A stretch of 64,000 nt of DNA from Marisediminitalea oceani (GTDB taxonomy: Bacteria; Pseudomonadota; Gammaproteobacteria; Enterobacterales; Alteromonadaceae). The stretch is from assembly GCF_003731635.1 (NCBI RefSeq), contig NZ_RCUA01000073.1, forward strand, positions 6,232-70,231. The letters are read 5' to 3'. Position 1 is the stretch's first letter. Each line of letters starts with the position of its first letter. The position numbers and the translations under genes are program-made. The notes under the pieces are model-generated. The model worked only from the letters and a program-made list of their open reading frames with translations. It did no database searches and was not told the origin of the DNA. Of the stretch, positions 9,001 to 17,843 are shown in pieces.

Positions 9001-9344
9001 GTCCTCTACTGCATGGGTAGTCCTCTACCCGATAAAAAAGGCGGCGCTATTTTTCGCCATGGTTAGTATTCTTTGTACAGCAATACATTAAACATCGCAG
9101 TTCAACCGCACAAAGCTGATTTTATTAAAGAAATAATAAAAAAGTTGCAGCCGAACGATTGCTTTAGTTTAGCAATCAGTTTACTCAAGGAGTAAGAGAC
9201 CCGCAATCAAAAGCTGTAGAAGAGGTATAGGCAGAACAAAGAAAATGTTAAGTGGATGTCTGGATAGAAGGGTGTTAAAGGTTAATCTACAGGGAGCTAA
9301 GATCTTCTGCTGTCGGCAATGAAAGCAGAAGATCCAGGCACATA
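9001..9344. other. 344-bp gap between the membrane-protein operon and luxS
   Basis: AT-rich sequence upstream of the membrane-protein operon (its promoter must lie here) and downstream of luxS. The only clear structure is the luxS-side hairpin at 9301-9334. A 25-codon frame from 9245 has no supporting signals. I see nothing else. Confidence 0.5.
9301..9334 (-). terminator. Strong hairpin downstream of luxS
   Basis: GATCTTCTGCT and AGCAGAAGATC form a perfect 11-bp inverted repeat with a 12-nt loop, starting about 10 nt after the luxS stop. No T-run follows, so it may act as a 3' stabilising structure or a rho-assisted end rather than a classical intrinsic terminator. Confidence 0.55.
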
Positions 9345-9851
9345 TTACTGCTCTAAAAACTCATCGCTTAAGTAAAGTTCGTCGTTGCTGTTGATACCTA
9401 CTTTGCGGTTGAGTACCGTTTGGGCAATTTCCTGCGCTTCTTTCAGAGAGTGCATCTTGTACGTGCCGCACTGGTACTCGTTCAGTTCCGGAATATCAGA
9501 TTCGGCTTGTACATTCAGTACATCATTCATGGCCGCCAGCCAGGCTTTAGCTACGCGCTCTTCGTCTGGTGTACCAATCAGGCTCATGTAAAAACCAGTA
9601 CGGCAACCCATTGGAGAAATGTCGATGATTTCAACGTCATCCGCATTCAGATGCTCACGCATGAAGCCAGCAAAAAGGTGCTCAAGGGTATGAATGCCTT
9701 TTTCAGACAACGCTTCCTGATTTGGTACCGTAAAGCGCAGATCATAAACGGTGATGGGATCGCCCTTTGGCGTCGTCATTTTTTTCGCAATGCGAACAGC
9801 CGGGGCTTGCATGCGGGTGTGATCAACACGGAAGCTGTCGAGTAATGGCAT
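9345..9851 (-). CDS. luxS: S-ribosylhomocysteine lyase LuxS (autoinducer-2 synthesis)
   Basis: A 168-aa cytoplasmic metalloenzyme that splits S-ribosylhomocysteine into homocysteine and DPD, the precursor of AI-2, within the activated methyl cycle. The metal ligands His54 and His58 with Glu57 are in HTLEH, Cys128 is in QCGTYK, and the catalytic Cys83 is in GCRTGFY. Length matches the family. The start is ATG 9851, preceded by an AAGGAA ribosome site; an upstream in-frame ATG at 9902 would add a non-conserved leader. It is a single gene, with no pfs or metabolic partner nearby. Confidence 0.97.
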   Translation of the reverse strand: MPLLDSFRVDHTRMQAPAVRIAKKMTTPKGDPITVYDLRFTVPNQEALSEKGIHTLEHLFAGFMREHLNADDVEIIDISPMGCRTGFYMSLIGTPDEERVAKAWLAAMNDVLNVQAESDIPELNEYQCGTYKMHSLKEAQEIAQTVLNRKVGINSNDELYLSDEFLEQ

Positions 9852-10016
9852 GATTAAATTCCTTGATTGATATCGGTAATGCGACCTTTGGTACGCACAC
9901 AACCGTAAATAAGTTTAACGTCGGTCATTGTACATCAACTATCAGGGATAAACATACCGAAGCATCGCCGATGGGTGTACCCTGTAACCAAACCGGCAAC
10001 TGTTAAAAGGAATGTT

Positions 10017-10487
10017 ATGAAAAAGCTGATGATCGCACTAACGGGCGTTTTACTGCTAACCGCCTGCGACCGCAATGAAGTAGGCGATGTCTCATTAGGG
10101 CTGTTTACCACCAAGGACATTAAAATAGACATGTTCACCGACCCGTTGATCCCGGGGGTAACCTGCCATGTGGCCAGCATTGAGGCTGACCTGAGCCTTG
10201 CCGATCCCTCTGATAGCTCGATTGCCTGCCGCCAGACTGGCGAAATTACTGCTGCCATGATAGCGGCTATCGATAAATCCAAATCAGGTGACGTGGTGTT
10301 CAAAAAATCGAAAAGCGTACTGTTTAAAAATATGAAAATTCGCCGCATTTTCGATGCGCAAAACCAAACGCTGATGTACCTGGCCTATTCCACTAAGGAA
10401 ACCTCGGGTAGTTTTAAGCACAGCTTATCGACCGTACCATTGTGGGGTACAGACGCCTATCAGACTGCGCCTGCTCCAACCAACTAA
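10017..10487 (+). CDS. creA: CreA-family lipoprotein
   Basis: A 156-aa protein beginning MKKLMIALTGVLLLTAC, a lipoprotein signal with lipobox LTAC. The mature part has the CreA family features VGDVSLGLFTTKDIKID, VTCHVASIEA and a later cysteine in IACRQTGEI that could pair with the first. The role of CreA is not established. The start ATG 10017 has AAAAGGAAT just upstream; a frame from 9975 is longer but lacks support. It is divergent from luxS with a 165-bp spacer that must hold both promoters. Confidence 0.85.
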   Translation: MKKLMIALTGVLLLTACDRNEVGDVSLGLFTTKDIKIDMFTDPLIPGVTCHVASIEADLSLADPSDSSIACRQTGEITAAMIAAIDKSKSGDVVFKKSKSVLFKNMKIRRIFDAQNQTLMYLAYSTKETSGSFKHSLSTVPLWGTDAYQTAPAPTN

Positions 10488-10490
10488 AAC

Positions 10491-10514
10491 TAAGGGGACA
10501 AAAGCCCCCTTTAT
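10491..10514. terminator. Weak terminator between the CreA-like and mscS genes
   Basis: AAGGGG and CCCCTT pair over a short loop (ACAAAAG) and are followed by TTATA. It lies between convergent genes. Confidence 0.5.
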
Positions 10515-10516
10515 AA

Positions 10517-11836
10517 TCACGGCGTAGTATTTTTAAGTGAAATGGCGTCTTCGTTAATGACCCGTACTTCGCGTTGCGGGAATGGGATCTCGATATCGTG
10601 TGCCCGCAATGTTTCAAAGACAATCAGCAGCAGGTCGCCGCCGACCCGGTTTTTACCGTCATCCACGCCTTCCATCCAGAACTCCACAAACATATTAACG
10701 CCGGAGTCGCCAAAACTGTCAATTTCACAATCAGGGCGTTCTTCAAAGGGAATATCCGGGCCGCTTATTACCTGAGGGTGTTCGCTTACAGCCTCTTTGA
10801 TAATTTCGACCATGGCGCGAATGTCGGTTTTATAAGCTACCGAAAAATCGATACGGTATCGCTGTTTAGGATCTTTATGCGTCCAGTTAATTAATAACGA
10901 ACTGATAAACTTCTCGTTAGGAACGAGGATATCTTTACCGTCATAGGTTTCAAGCACCGCATAGCGCATTTTAAATTCGCGCACAAACCCCTTGCTACCA
11001 TCATCAAGCTCAACAAAATCACCAACGGTAAGGGAACGGTCCAGCAGAATAATAATGCCCGATATAAAGTTGGAGGCGATGGATTGCAAGCCCAGGCCAA
11101 GCCCTACCCCCAGAGCTCCACCAAACACGGCAAGAGCGGTTAGGTTGATGCCCATAATATTCAGCAATAACAGGAAAATAACGCAGAACAGCACCACCTC
11201 GAAAAGCTTGGAAAACACCTCTTTGGTGGTCACATCGAGCTTTTCGTGATTACGAATAATGTCTTTACCCATCACGCTGGATGCACGGCCAAGCCAGAAC
11301 AATAACACCCCGAAAATAGTGACTCTGGCGACGCCGTAGGCTGACACGCTGACGTTACCCACATTTATCGAGATTGACTCCAAGGCTGCAATAACAGCAG
11401 GCAGCACATCAATCATGTGCAGAAAGACAATGGGTAAACCTACCCAGCGCAGAAAGTTCGCTATGCCCCGACTTTCAACAAACGCCCGAATGAATGAGTT
11501 GAGGAAAATCATAATCGCCACAACTACCGCGACTTCCAGCAGCCAGGCATCTAACTGATACTGTTTTCCCAGAATGGAGGTAAGCTTGAGCAGGGTAATA
11601 GTGAAAATGGGGAACAGCGTACCACCCAGACGGTACATTTTGAGTCGGATTATGTGTGTACCGTCAGCCGGTGCTTCCCTCGTCCAGCTAAATTGCCGAC
11701 GCAAGCTTGAGGATATCAGCCAGGCAACACCATAAATCGAGACTATGACAATAACCTGGTACAAGAACGTTGGACTAAGAACGGCGTCCTGAGCAACCAA
11801 AAAGGCTTTCTTCAGCTCAGCGATAAAGGCTTCCAT
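10517..11836 (-). CDS. MscS-family mechanosensitive channel
   Basis: A 439-aa inner-membrane channel with about five predicted transmembrane helices before the pore. The pore helix AVFGGALGVGLGLGLQSIAS with its alternating Gly/Ala pattern, and the following NFISGIIILLDRSLTVGDFV (beta-domain entry), are diagnostic for MscS. The C-terminal cytoplasmic vestibule ends in the PFPQREVRV motif typical of the family. It should open on hypo-osmotic shock and release solutes. It has more N-terminal helices than the minimal three-helix MscS. A long hairpin lies upstream at 11941-11978. Confidence 0.92.
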   Translation of the reverse strand: MEAFIAELKKAFLVAQDAVLSPTFLYQVIVIVSIYGVAWLISSSLRRQFSWTREAPADGTHIIRLKMYRLGGTLFPIFTITLLKLTSILGKQYQLDAWLLEVAVVVAIMIFLNSFIRAFVESRGIANFLRWVGLPIVFLHMIDVLPAVIAALESISINVGNVSVSAYGVARVTIFGVLLFWLGRASSVMGKDIIRNHEKLDVTTKEVFSKLFEVVLFCVIFLLLLNIMGINLTALAVFGGALGVGLGLGLQSIASNFISGIIILLDRSLTVGDFVELDDGSKGFVREFKMRYAVLETYDGKDILVPNEKFISSLLINWTHKDPKQRYRIDFSVAYKTDIRAMVEIIKEAVSEHPQVISGPDIPFEERPDCEIDSFGDSGVNMFVEFWMEGVDDGKNRVGGDLLLIVFETLRAHDIEIPFPQREVRVINEDAISLKNTTP

Positions 11837-11940
11837 AATTTACCCTGCAGAGGATGTGCTTCGGGCAAGTTTTATCGTTAATCACTCTGCGGGTAAAGAA
11901 ATATATTTAGAATTTGTATAAATAACTCTCTATGTGCGTA

Positions 11941-11978
11941 CTTGTGGTATTGGCTAGTAAACTAACCGATACCACAAG
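11941..11978. repeat. 38-bp near-perfect hairpin between prsT and mscS
   Basis: CTTGTGGTAT (11941-11950) pairs with ATACCACAAG (11969-11978), and the inner GG.TAGT/ACTAACC bases extend the stem almost to the loop. No T-run follows on either strand. It is placed where it could end prsT transcription or act as a cis element for mscS. Confidence 0.5.
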
Positions 11979-12001
11979 CTGCCTGTTTAGATAAATTCAC
12001 C

Positions 12002-14773
12002 TCAGCGAGGTTTTACATTCTTTAATTCATATTGTTGAATCAGGCTGTTCAGGCGCACAAACGAAGCAGGCTGCGAAAAGCGCATACGCTCAAGTTTACG
12101 CTGAGCTATCGCTTTACTGCCTTGTTTTAACAGCGTCTCAACGTAATTCAGGCGGATGTGTTCGGCAACGCCGGGCTGCTCAATGATTGTCTCATAAAGT
12201 ACGATGGCTTCATCTGCCTCACCCTGTTTGGTTAAAATTTCGGCATAAGTATCAACAACCCCGTCGTTGGTGGGCACAAATTGGTAGGCTTGCTCAATCA
12301 ACGCTCTCGCTTCGTCAAGTTCGGCCTGATTCATTTTAAGATACGCGAGATTATTCAATGCTACGTAATTGTAAGGGTCTGCTGCTATAGCTTCTTTATA
12401 GCTCGCTACTGCCTTATCCGGGGCTAATAGCATCTGATACTCTGCCATCAGCATTAGCGAGCGGATGTCTTTTTCATGCGTAGCGTTGTGTTCCTGTAGC
12501 AACGCTAACGCCTCGCTACGCTGATCCTGTGCCGCGTATATTCGGGTGATTAATGCGAGGTTATCAAAGCTTCGGTTCGCCTTATAGGCTACCAACGCAT
12601 CATCGAGGGCTTCTGCAGGGCGTCTTTCCAGCAAACTGATGTGGGCGCTTATCCCCCGTACTTCTGGTTCATCGTAAAGTCGTTCGTCAATTTTACTCCA
12701 GGCCGCTTTGGCGTCCTCAAGATTACCCAGTCTGGCATTAAACAACGCCTGAAGGATGCGAATTTCCTGATTATCTTCCAATTGTAAAAAGCGGTTAGCT
12801 TCGGCCAGTGCCGCCGGATAATTGCCACGGATATTATTCACTGCAATGACACCTATAGCCGCTTTTTCCTGATTTGGAAAAAATTCGGACCATTGCCGGA
12901 AGTGTTCCTCTGCTGCGGAGACCTGATTGGTTTGTACCAATACATTACCTTTTAATTGCCACAGCGTTTGAGGGCTGTCAGCAGAGGGTGAAATATCCTT
13001 TATAAGCTTAAGGGCCTGCTCCTTTTGATCGAACTCAAGGGCCTTTTGGGCAGCCAGCATTCTTAGTGGCGGATTAGTCAGGCCCGACTCAAGAGAATTA
13101 ATGAGTGCGGATAGATCCTGTTGGGCCTGATCTTTGTCCTGCGTGAGTAGAAATTGCCACGCTTTAAAAGCATTTGGGCTATCAGTCACAATTTTTCGTG
13201 CCGTGGCCAATGCGTTTTCCTGTTGCCCTTGTTTTTCGAGCAATCGCATCTTTAAAACCTTTGCTGGCACTGCGTTTGGCTGCTCACTAAGCGCCTCATC
13301 AATGGGCACCTTTGCACCCGTCAAATCACCTTCCGCCAGCGCAACCTCAGCGTCAATTATGAAGCTGCTGAAAGCCGTGTCCTGATTATTTTTTAACTCT
13401 TTGGCAATGGCTTTTGCTTCGTCATACTTACCATGTTTGATAAGCGCCATAGCAATCATCTGTTTAGCTTGTACCGGAACTTCCTGATCTTCCACAAGCT
13501 CGTCCACGCCAATTAAACCGTCGATATCATCTACCGATAAGCGCAACAAATTCAGTTGCACAATTTGCTCAGCGCTTTGCGACAAACTTTCCATTTGCTC
13601 AATCATTTCAATGGCTGCCGCCTCATCATCCGCTTTTAACATTTCAAGTGCCGCTTTGGATAACAAAGGAACATCCGTTGATTTAAAGTTATCGAGGCGT
13701 TCAATTACCGATTTTACCTGAGCACTGGTGCTCGAATTTACCTGACTTGCCGCCAGTAAACGCAACACACTGTGGTCGTCGGGCAGCAAGCTGGCAACCG
13801 TTGATAAATGCTCCACGGATTTATCGTAATTTTCGGTTTTGTACGCGGCAAAGCCGGCCACCACTCTTAACGTTGGGTCCAGTCGCCCGGTATTAATGGC
13901 GATCTCGGCATACTTCAGAGCCGACTCGTAATCATTATCGACAGCTCGCGCTATACTTTTCAGCTGATTCAGATACGGGCTCTTACTGTTGACCGCCAAT
14001 AACTCATCCACGAGAGGTTCCGCCTGTTTAGCATCCCGTTGTTGAATCAGCAAACTGGCCAGAATAAATTTCACCCGTATATCAGTCGGCTCAACGCGAA
14101 GGTAATCTTTAAACGAATCAACAGCTTTAGCCCCCTGACCGGTAGACGTATACAGTCGCCCCAGTATTAACAGGGCATCACTATTAAGTGGCGAGCGATC
14201 TCTGGCTTTTTCAGCCTTACTCACCGCCTCCTCATATTTTTCGGCTGCCAGTAATGGAATAAGCTGAATGAGATCGTGGTAAACGCTGTTTACATTTAGC
14301 GCTGTGAAATTTTCTGACAGCAGCACGGCCTGCTTATTTTCTCCGATTGTCAGCAGTGATAAAGCTTTGCGGTAACCCACAGTCACTTTATCAACATTCG
14401 ATAAACCACTGCTCTCCAGGGGTAATTCTGTCATCGCCACATCAGCGCGGGTTTGCTGAAATGCCTTAGATAAAAGGGGCAATACATCGGCCGGTTTATA
14501 GCCATAATCCAGTGCCCGGGAAAGCTCTTTTTCCGCCGACTCGTAATCCTTTTCCTGCAAATAAATTTTGCCCAGTTCAAATCGTGGCTGTGCTGCTTGT
14601 GGATCCAGTTGAATGGCATTCTTGAGCGCAATAATAGCGGCTTTATTATCGCCTTGTTCTAAATGCTGTTTTGCTTCACTAATATGCTCATCAGTGGTTT
14701 TCTGGCCGCAGCCAGAAACGAGTAGCAGTAGCGCAGAAATTGCAGCAATTCGGGTGACTGTAGACTTTTTCAT
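12002..14773 (-). CDS. prsT: PrsT-type TPR lipoprotein of the PEP-CTERM/exosortase system
   Basis: A 923-aa envelope protein with a lipoprotein signal (lipobox VSGC, Cys22) followed by tetratricopeptide repeats over nearly the whole length; early examples are the helices around LEQGDNKAAIIALKNAIQLD and GKIYLQEKDYESAEKELSRA. Length, lipidation and repeat content match the PrsT family, which accompanies exosortase A loci. The family role is thought to be in export or assembly of exopolysaccharide and PEP-CTERM proteins, but is not proven. Its divergent neighbour is itself a PEP-CTERM protease, which supports the assignment. No exosortase, prsK or prsR gene is in the window. Confidence 0.85.
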   Translation of the reverse strand: MKKSTVTRIAAISALLLLVSGCGQKTTDEHISEAKQHLEQGDNKAAIIALKNAIQLDPQAAQPRFELGKIYLQEKDYESAEKELSRALDYGYKPADVLPLLSKAFQQTRADVAMTELPLESSGLSNVDKVTVGYRKALSLLTIGENKQAVLLSENFTALNVNSVYHDLIQLIPLLAAEKYEEAVSKAEKARDRSPLNSDALLILGRLYTSTGQGAKAVDSFKDYLRVEPTDIRVKFILASLLIQQRDAKQAEPLVDELLAVNSKSPYLNQLKSIARAVDNDYESALKYAEIAINTGRLDPTLRVVAGFAAYKTENYDKSVEHLSTVASLLPDDHSVLRLLAASQVNSSTSAQVKSVIERLDNFKSTDVPLLSKAALEMLKADDEAAAIEMIEQMESLSQSAEQIVQLNLLRLSVDDIDGLIGVDELVEDQEVPVQAKQMIAMALIKHGKYDEAKAIAKELKNNQDTAFSSFIIDAEVALAEGDLTGAKVPIDEALSEQPNAVPAKVLKMRLLEKQGQQENALATARKIVTDSPNAFKAWQFLLTQDKDQAQQDLSALINSLESGLTNPPLRMLAAQKALEFDQKEQALKLIKDISPSADSPQTLWQLKGNVLVQTNQVSAAEEHFRQWSEFFPNQEKAAIGVIAVNNIRGNYPAALAEANRFLQLEDNQEIRILQALFNARLGNLEDAKAAWSKIDERLYDEPEVRGISAHISLLERRPAEALDDALVAYKANRSFDNLALITRIYAAQDQRSEALALLQEHNATHEKDIRSLMLMAEYQMLLAPDKAVASYKEAIAADPYNYVALNNLAYLKMNQAELDEARALIEQAYQFVPTNDGVVDTYAEILTKQGEADEAIVLYETIIEQPGVAEHIRLNYVETLLKQGSKAIAQRKLERMRFSQPASFVRLNSLIQQYELKNVKPR

Positions 14774-14942
14774 ATCGTTAGAATAGTTACCGAGTGTTTT
14801 TATTATATCCAGTTTTCAGCATACCACCTTAATGTCAGTTTTTTTAACAGAATTGTTTTACCGAATGATATATGCAGTTTTAAATATACACATAATCTTT
14901 TAATTTCAACAACTTAAAAAAAACTTAACGAAGGATCGATAT

Positions 14943-16148
14943 TTGCATAACAAAATCTCGAAAAAAACCATGTGGAAAAGCAAAATGAAAATAAAAAACA
15001 AAGTGTTACAAACAGGGACTCTACTTTGTAGTCTTCTGGCGGCAGGTCTGGTTAATGCATCACCAGTAACGATGGAAGGTCAGGCTGTAAAGCCTATGAT
15101 CGGTGCTGGCACTTCCAGTGATTACGGTTCTGGTGGAGCTCCGTTTGTACAGGCGGGCGAGTTTACCGGCGTAGTGAGCATTGAAATCGTCCGCGACGGT
15201 GGCGTTTACATTTGTACCGGTAGTGCCATCTCTTCTCGACACATTATTACTGCAGCGCACTGTATTGAACGTAATGACGGTTCAATTATGGATTTGTCTG
15301 CAGGCACAGTGAGTGCGGTCTTCTCTGACGGCGGTAATTTTGTTGATTATATTCCTAGCTCAAGCGTAGTCGCCCACCCTGATTATCTGGGTTTTGCTGT
15401 TTGTTCAGCATCCGATGGCGCTGGTTTCTCTGGAGTCTGCCTTAACGATGACATCGCTATTTTAACGCTTGAAGAAGATATCCCTGCTGGTGTTGAAATT
15501 TATGACTTTTACACTGGTGATGTCGACAGTGGCGATATATTCACGATGGTAGGTTATGGTACCACTGGTAACGGCTATGATGGCTACACTGGTAGTCCAG
15601 ACTGGACTAATAAGCGTTACGGATTCAATATCCCTGAGATTTTCGACTGTGACGACGCCAGTATTGCTCCGGACCGTTCAGGTGGTTACGCTTCTTCTGC
15701 TGCTTGCCCTGCTGTATTTGGCTCAGAAGCTGAAGTTTGGTACGCAGACTTCGATGGTTATTTCACGGGTGAAATTAATGGCACCATGTACACAGATGTT
15801 TTGGTGGATCGTTTCTGTGCATTATACGGAATTGGCTGCGGTGCTTTCTTCGACTCAGATACTACTACTGGTTTATTTGAAGCAACTATAGGTGGTGGTG
15901 ACTCCGGCGGCCCTTCATTCATATACGACTCAACGAATGACAAATTTTTGTTGGCCGCGAATAATACTTTTGGAGCTAACACTTCTCCTATCGCGGATGG
16001 CGCCTTTGGCGACCGGTTTGGTGGTAACCTGTACGCGCCTTATCTTGATTGGATTAACAGCATCACAAACGCAAATGCGCCTGCTACGCTGGCAATTTTG
16101 TTAAGTGGTCTGGGTATCATGGTTGTACGCCGCAGAAAAGCAAAATAA
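14943..16148 (+). CDS. Secreted trypsin-like serine protease with PEP-CTERM-type anchor
   Basis: A 401-aa chymotrypsin-fold protease. The catalytic triad is visible: His106 in TAAHC, Asp170 in NDDIAIL and Ser321 in GGGDSGGP. Several cysteines suggest disulfides after export. The C-terminus APATLAILLSGLGIMVV followed by RRRKAK fits the Alteromonadales variant of the PEP-CTERM signal (APATLA box, hydrophobic helix, arginines), so exosortase should process it. The TTG at 14943 has AAGGA at ideal spacing; ATG at 14985 (MKIKNK, GGAA upstream) gives a more typical signal peptide, so the start is uncertain. Divergent from prsT. Confidence 0.85.
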   Translation: MHNKISKKTMWKSKMKIKNKVLQTGTLLCSLLAAGLVNASPVTMEGQAVKPMIGAGTSSDYGSGGAPFVQAGEFTGVVSIEIVRDGGVYICTGSAISSRHIITAAHCIERNDGSIMDLSAGTVSAVFSDGGNFVDYIPSSSVVAHPDYLGFAVCSASDGAGFSGVCLNDDIAILTLEEDIPAGVEIYDFYTGDVDSGDIFTMVGYGTTGNGYDGYTGSPDWTNKRYGFNIPEIFDCDDASIAPDRSGGYASSAACPAVFGSEAEVWYADFDGYFTGEINGTMYTDVLVDRFCALYGIGCGAFFDSDTTTGLFEATIGGGDSGGPSFIYDSTNDKFLLAANNTFGANTSPIADGAFGDRFGGNLYAPYLDWINSITNANAPATLAILLSGLGIMVVRRRKAK

Positions 16149-16170
16149 TATTTCAGATAAAATTAATAGA

Positions 16171-16202
16171 GGGAGTTCAGTAACAACTGAACTCCCTTTT
16201 TA
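16171..16202 (+). terminator. Intrinsic terminator of the PEP-CTERM protease gene
   Basis: GGGAGTTCAGT and ACTGAACTCCC form an 11-bp stem over a 4-nt loop followed by TTTTT. Confidence 0.92.
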
Positions 16203-16323
16203 TTTACCTCAACAAAACGCCCGTTTTTGCAGTTTGCCTTATCGGCGCCTCATACTGTCGCCACCGCCATTGATTGAAATAAACGTGACAACAGGTATTA
16301 GTATTGGCTAACAAGGATCCACT

Positions 16324-16689
16324 ATGTGGAACAAGCAAACTCTGCACAGTATTGTCGAAACCGACGATCTGAAAGTCGCACCACAACGACAAAACGGCGA
16401 ATGCGGCACGCCAACATGGATTTAGTGTGTACAGGTAAACGGGCAACTCTATGTTCGTGCATACAGCGGAGTATGCTCCAGTTGGTATCAATCTGCCGTC
16501 CAACAACAAAAAGGCCGGATTCAGGCTGCCGGTAATACTTTCGAAGTGCATTTTGAAGCAGTGGAAAGCACTATCAATGACGCCATCGACCAGGCAAACA
16601 GGAAAAAATATGCCAACAGTCGCTACTTGTCCTCAATGATCAGCGAGCGAGCCCGTGCTGCCACGGTTTGCATATCGCCTATTGCCTGA
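16324..16689 (+). pseudogene. DUF2255-family gene interrupted by an in-frame TAG
   Basis: One reading frame of 121 sense codons runs from ATG 16324 to TGA 16687-16689 with a single internal stop, TAG at 16423-16425. Both sides read as a DUF2255-type protein: before the stop MWNKQTLHSIVETDDLKVAP and GTPTWI, after it VQVNGQLYVRAYSG, GRIQAAGNTFEVHFE, KKYANSRYLS and ERARAATVCISP. In the family a tryptophan commonly follows the I at this point, so a TGG to TAG change is the simplest explanation. A good ribosome site (AAGGAT) remains. The family function is unknown. It may be a recent pseudogene, a sequencing error or a readthrough case. Confidence 0.75.
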
Positions 16690-16691
16690 TG

Positions 16692-17840
16692 TTAGTCAGG
16701 CTGAGCTAAGCCGTCGATACTCCGCACAATGGCTCTTTCAATGGTGTGCTGTTGTAATCTGATTGGCCAGTCCGCTGTTTTAGAGGAAGAGTTTTCATGC
16801 AGCAGTACTTTCAGCACCTCATCGCCTAATTTGGGCCGGTAATGAGCCGGCTCCCAGTACCAGGTCATTAATTGCCTGTCCTGCTCATAATTGAGTGGCT
16901 CCAAGGTTTGCTCGCCGGGCAGGCTGAAATCATAGACAGCATATTCCGGGTAACGCTCTCCTATGCCGGCTAAATCCCGCTTCCATTGTAAATAGCTTCC
17001 CCAGTGGCCGCTCTTGTAAATAACCTGCCAGTAAGACTGATGGTAAGGGTTTATAAAGAAGTGTAGTTCAACCTTTGGGTGCGCTTTCTTCATTTCCTCC
17101 AGAAAACTGGTTAGTAAGGCAATAGAATAAACCTCCCCGCCGGCCTGATAAGTCAGATGTTTGCGGCCAAAGCGCATAAACAATCCACCGAACTGATGCC
17201 TGAAGAAGCGTTTTTTACCTTCGGCCTTAATCGCATCGAGATAATAACCACCAGTATTACTGCCCAGACGGGTGATGTTGTTATATGTACCTCCTTGCTG
17301 GGCAATGGTCCTCACCGAATCGAACAGTGTATCGAGTGAAAACACCGCGGGATAGATACGCATGAATCTTTCGACAGCATCCTCCGGGCGCTGAGTAATT
17401 GTGTCGAGTAATTCCTCCTGAGACCACAGCCCGGGACTTTGCGAGTAATTATGCAGGAAATACCGGTAATCCAGGGCAATAATCAGTGTTGTCAGGTTGG
17501 GATTATAGCGAGCCTGACTCAAGGCATGACGCAGCGTTTCCGCCAGACCAGCGCCGGGGAGCGAGAGGTTATAGGCGTGACGCCCTTTGAGCACCTTAGA
17601 TTCAGCAGCAATGCCAAGCTGAACCCTTGAATTACCTATTAATACAGTATCAGGCTGCAGGGCCAGTGCGCGGTAGGGAGTGACTTCTCTTACTCTTTCA
17701 TCGGCCCGGGTCTTCTGCTGATTGAATCCTTTCAGCGCCGGGCTCCAATAAAAGCCGTAGGGATCCACGAGAAAGTTGAATCCGCCGACCAGTGCGAAGA
17801 CAAGAACGATAAGTAGTGCTAATCGCGTTAGATAATTCAT
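16692..17840 (-). CDS. SGNH-type accessory protein of an O-acetylation pair
   Basis: A 382-aa protein with one N-terminal membrane anchor (LALLIVLVFALVGGFNFLV) and the rest predicted periplasmic. The motif IGNSRVQLG near residue 70 resembles the catalytic block I (GxS) of SGNH/AlgX-like proteins that accompany MBOAT acyltransferases, and YWEPAHY near residue 325 is in the place of the Asp/Glu-x-x-His block. It starts 3 nt after the MBOAT gene ends, so the two form a tight operon: the MBOAT protein would pass acetyl groups across the membrane and this protein would transfer them to a polysaccharide. The acceptor is unknown; no polysaccharide synthase lies nearby. Confidence 0.7.
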   Translation of the reverse strand: MNYLTRLALLIVLVFALVGGFNFLVDPYGFYWSPALKGFNQQKTRADERVREVTPYRALALQPDTVLIGNSRVQLGIAAESKVLKGRHAYNLSLPGAGLAETLRHALSQARYNPNLTTLIIALDYRYFLHNYSQSPGLWSQEELLDTITQRPEDAVERFMRIYPAVFSLDTLFDSVRTIAQQGGTYNNITRLGSNTGGYYLDAIKAEGKKRFFRHQFGGLFMRFGRKHLTYQAGGEVYSIALLTSFLEEMKKAHPKVELHFFINPYHQSYWQVIYKSGHWGSYLQWKRDLAGIGERYPEYAVYDFSLPGEQTLEPLNYEQDRQLMTWYWEPAHYRPKLGDEVLKVLLHENSSSKTADWPIRLQQHTIERAIVRSIDGLAQPD

Positions 17841-17843
17841 AGG

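Noticed and set aside
11869..12001. Small RNA gene between mscS and prsT
   Set aside because: The 38-bp hairpin is clear, but no promoter or T-run supports a separate transcript.
16204..16551. 115-codon minus-strand frame across the DUF2255 region
   Set aside because: The plus strand carries recognisable DUF2255 sequence on both sides of one TAG, and the minus frame shows no motif or ribosome site.
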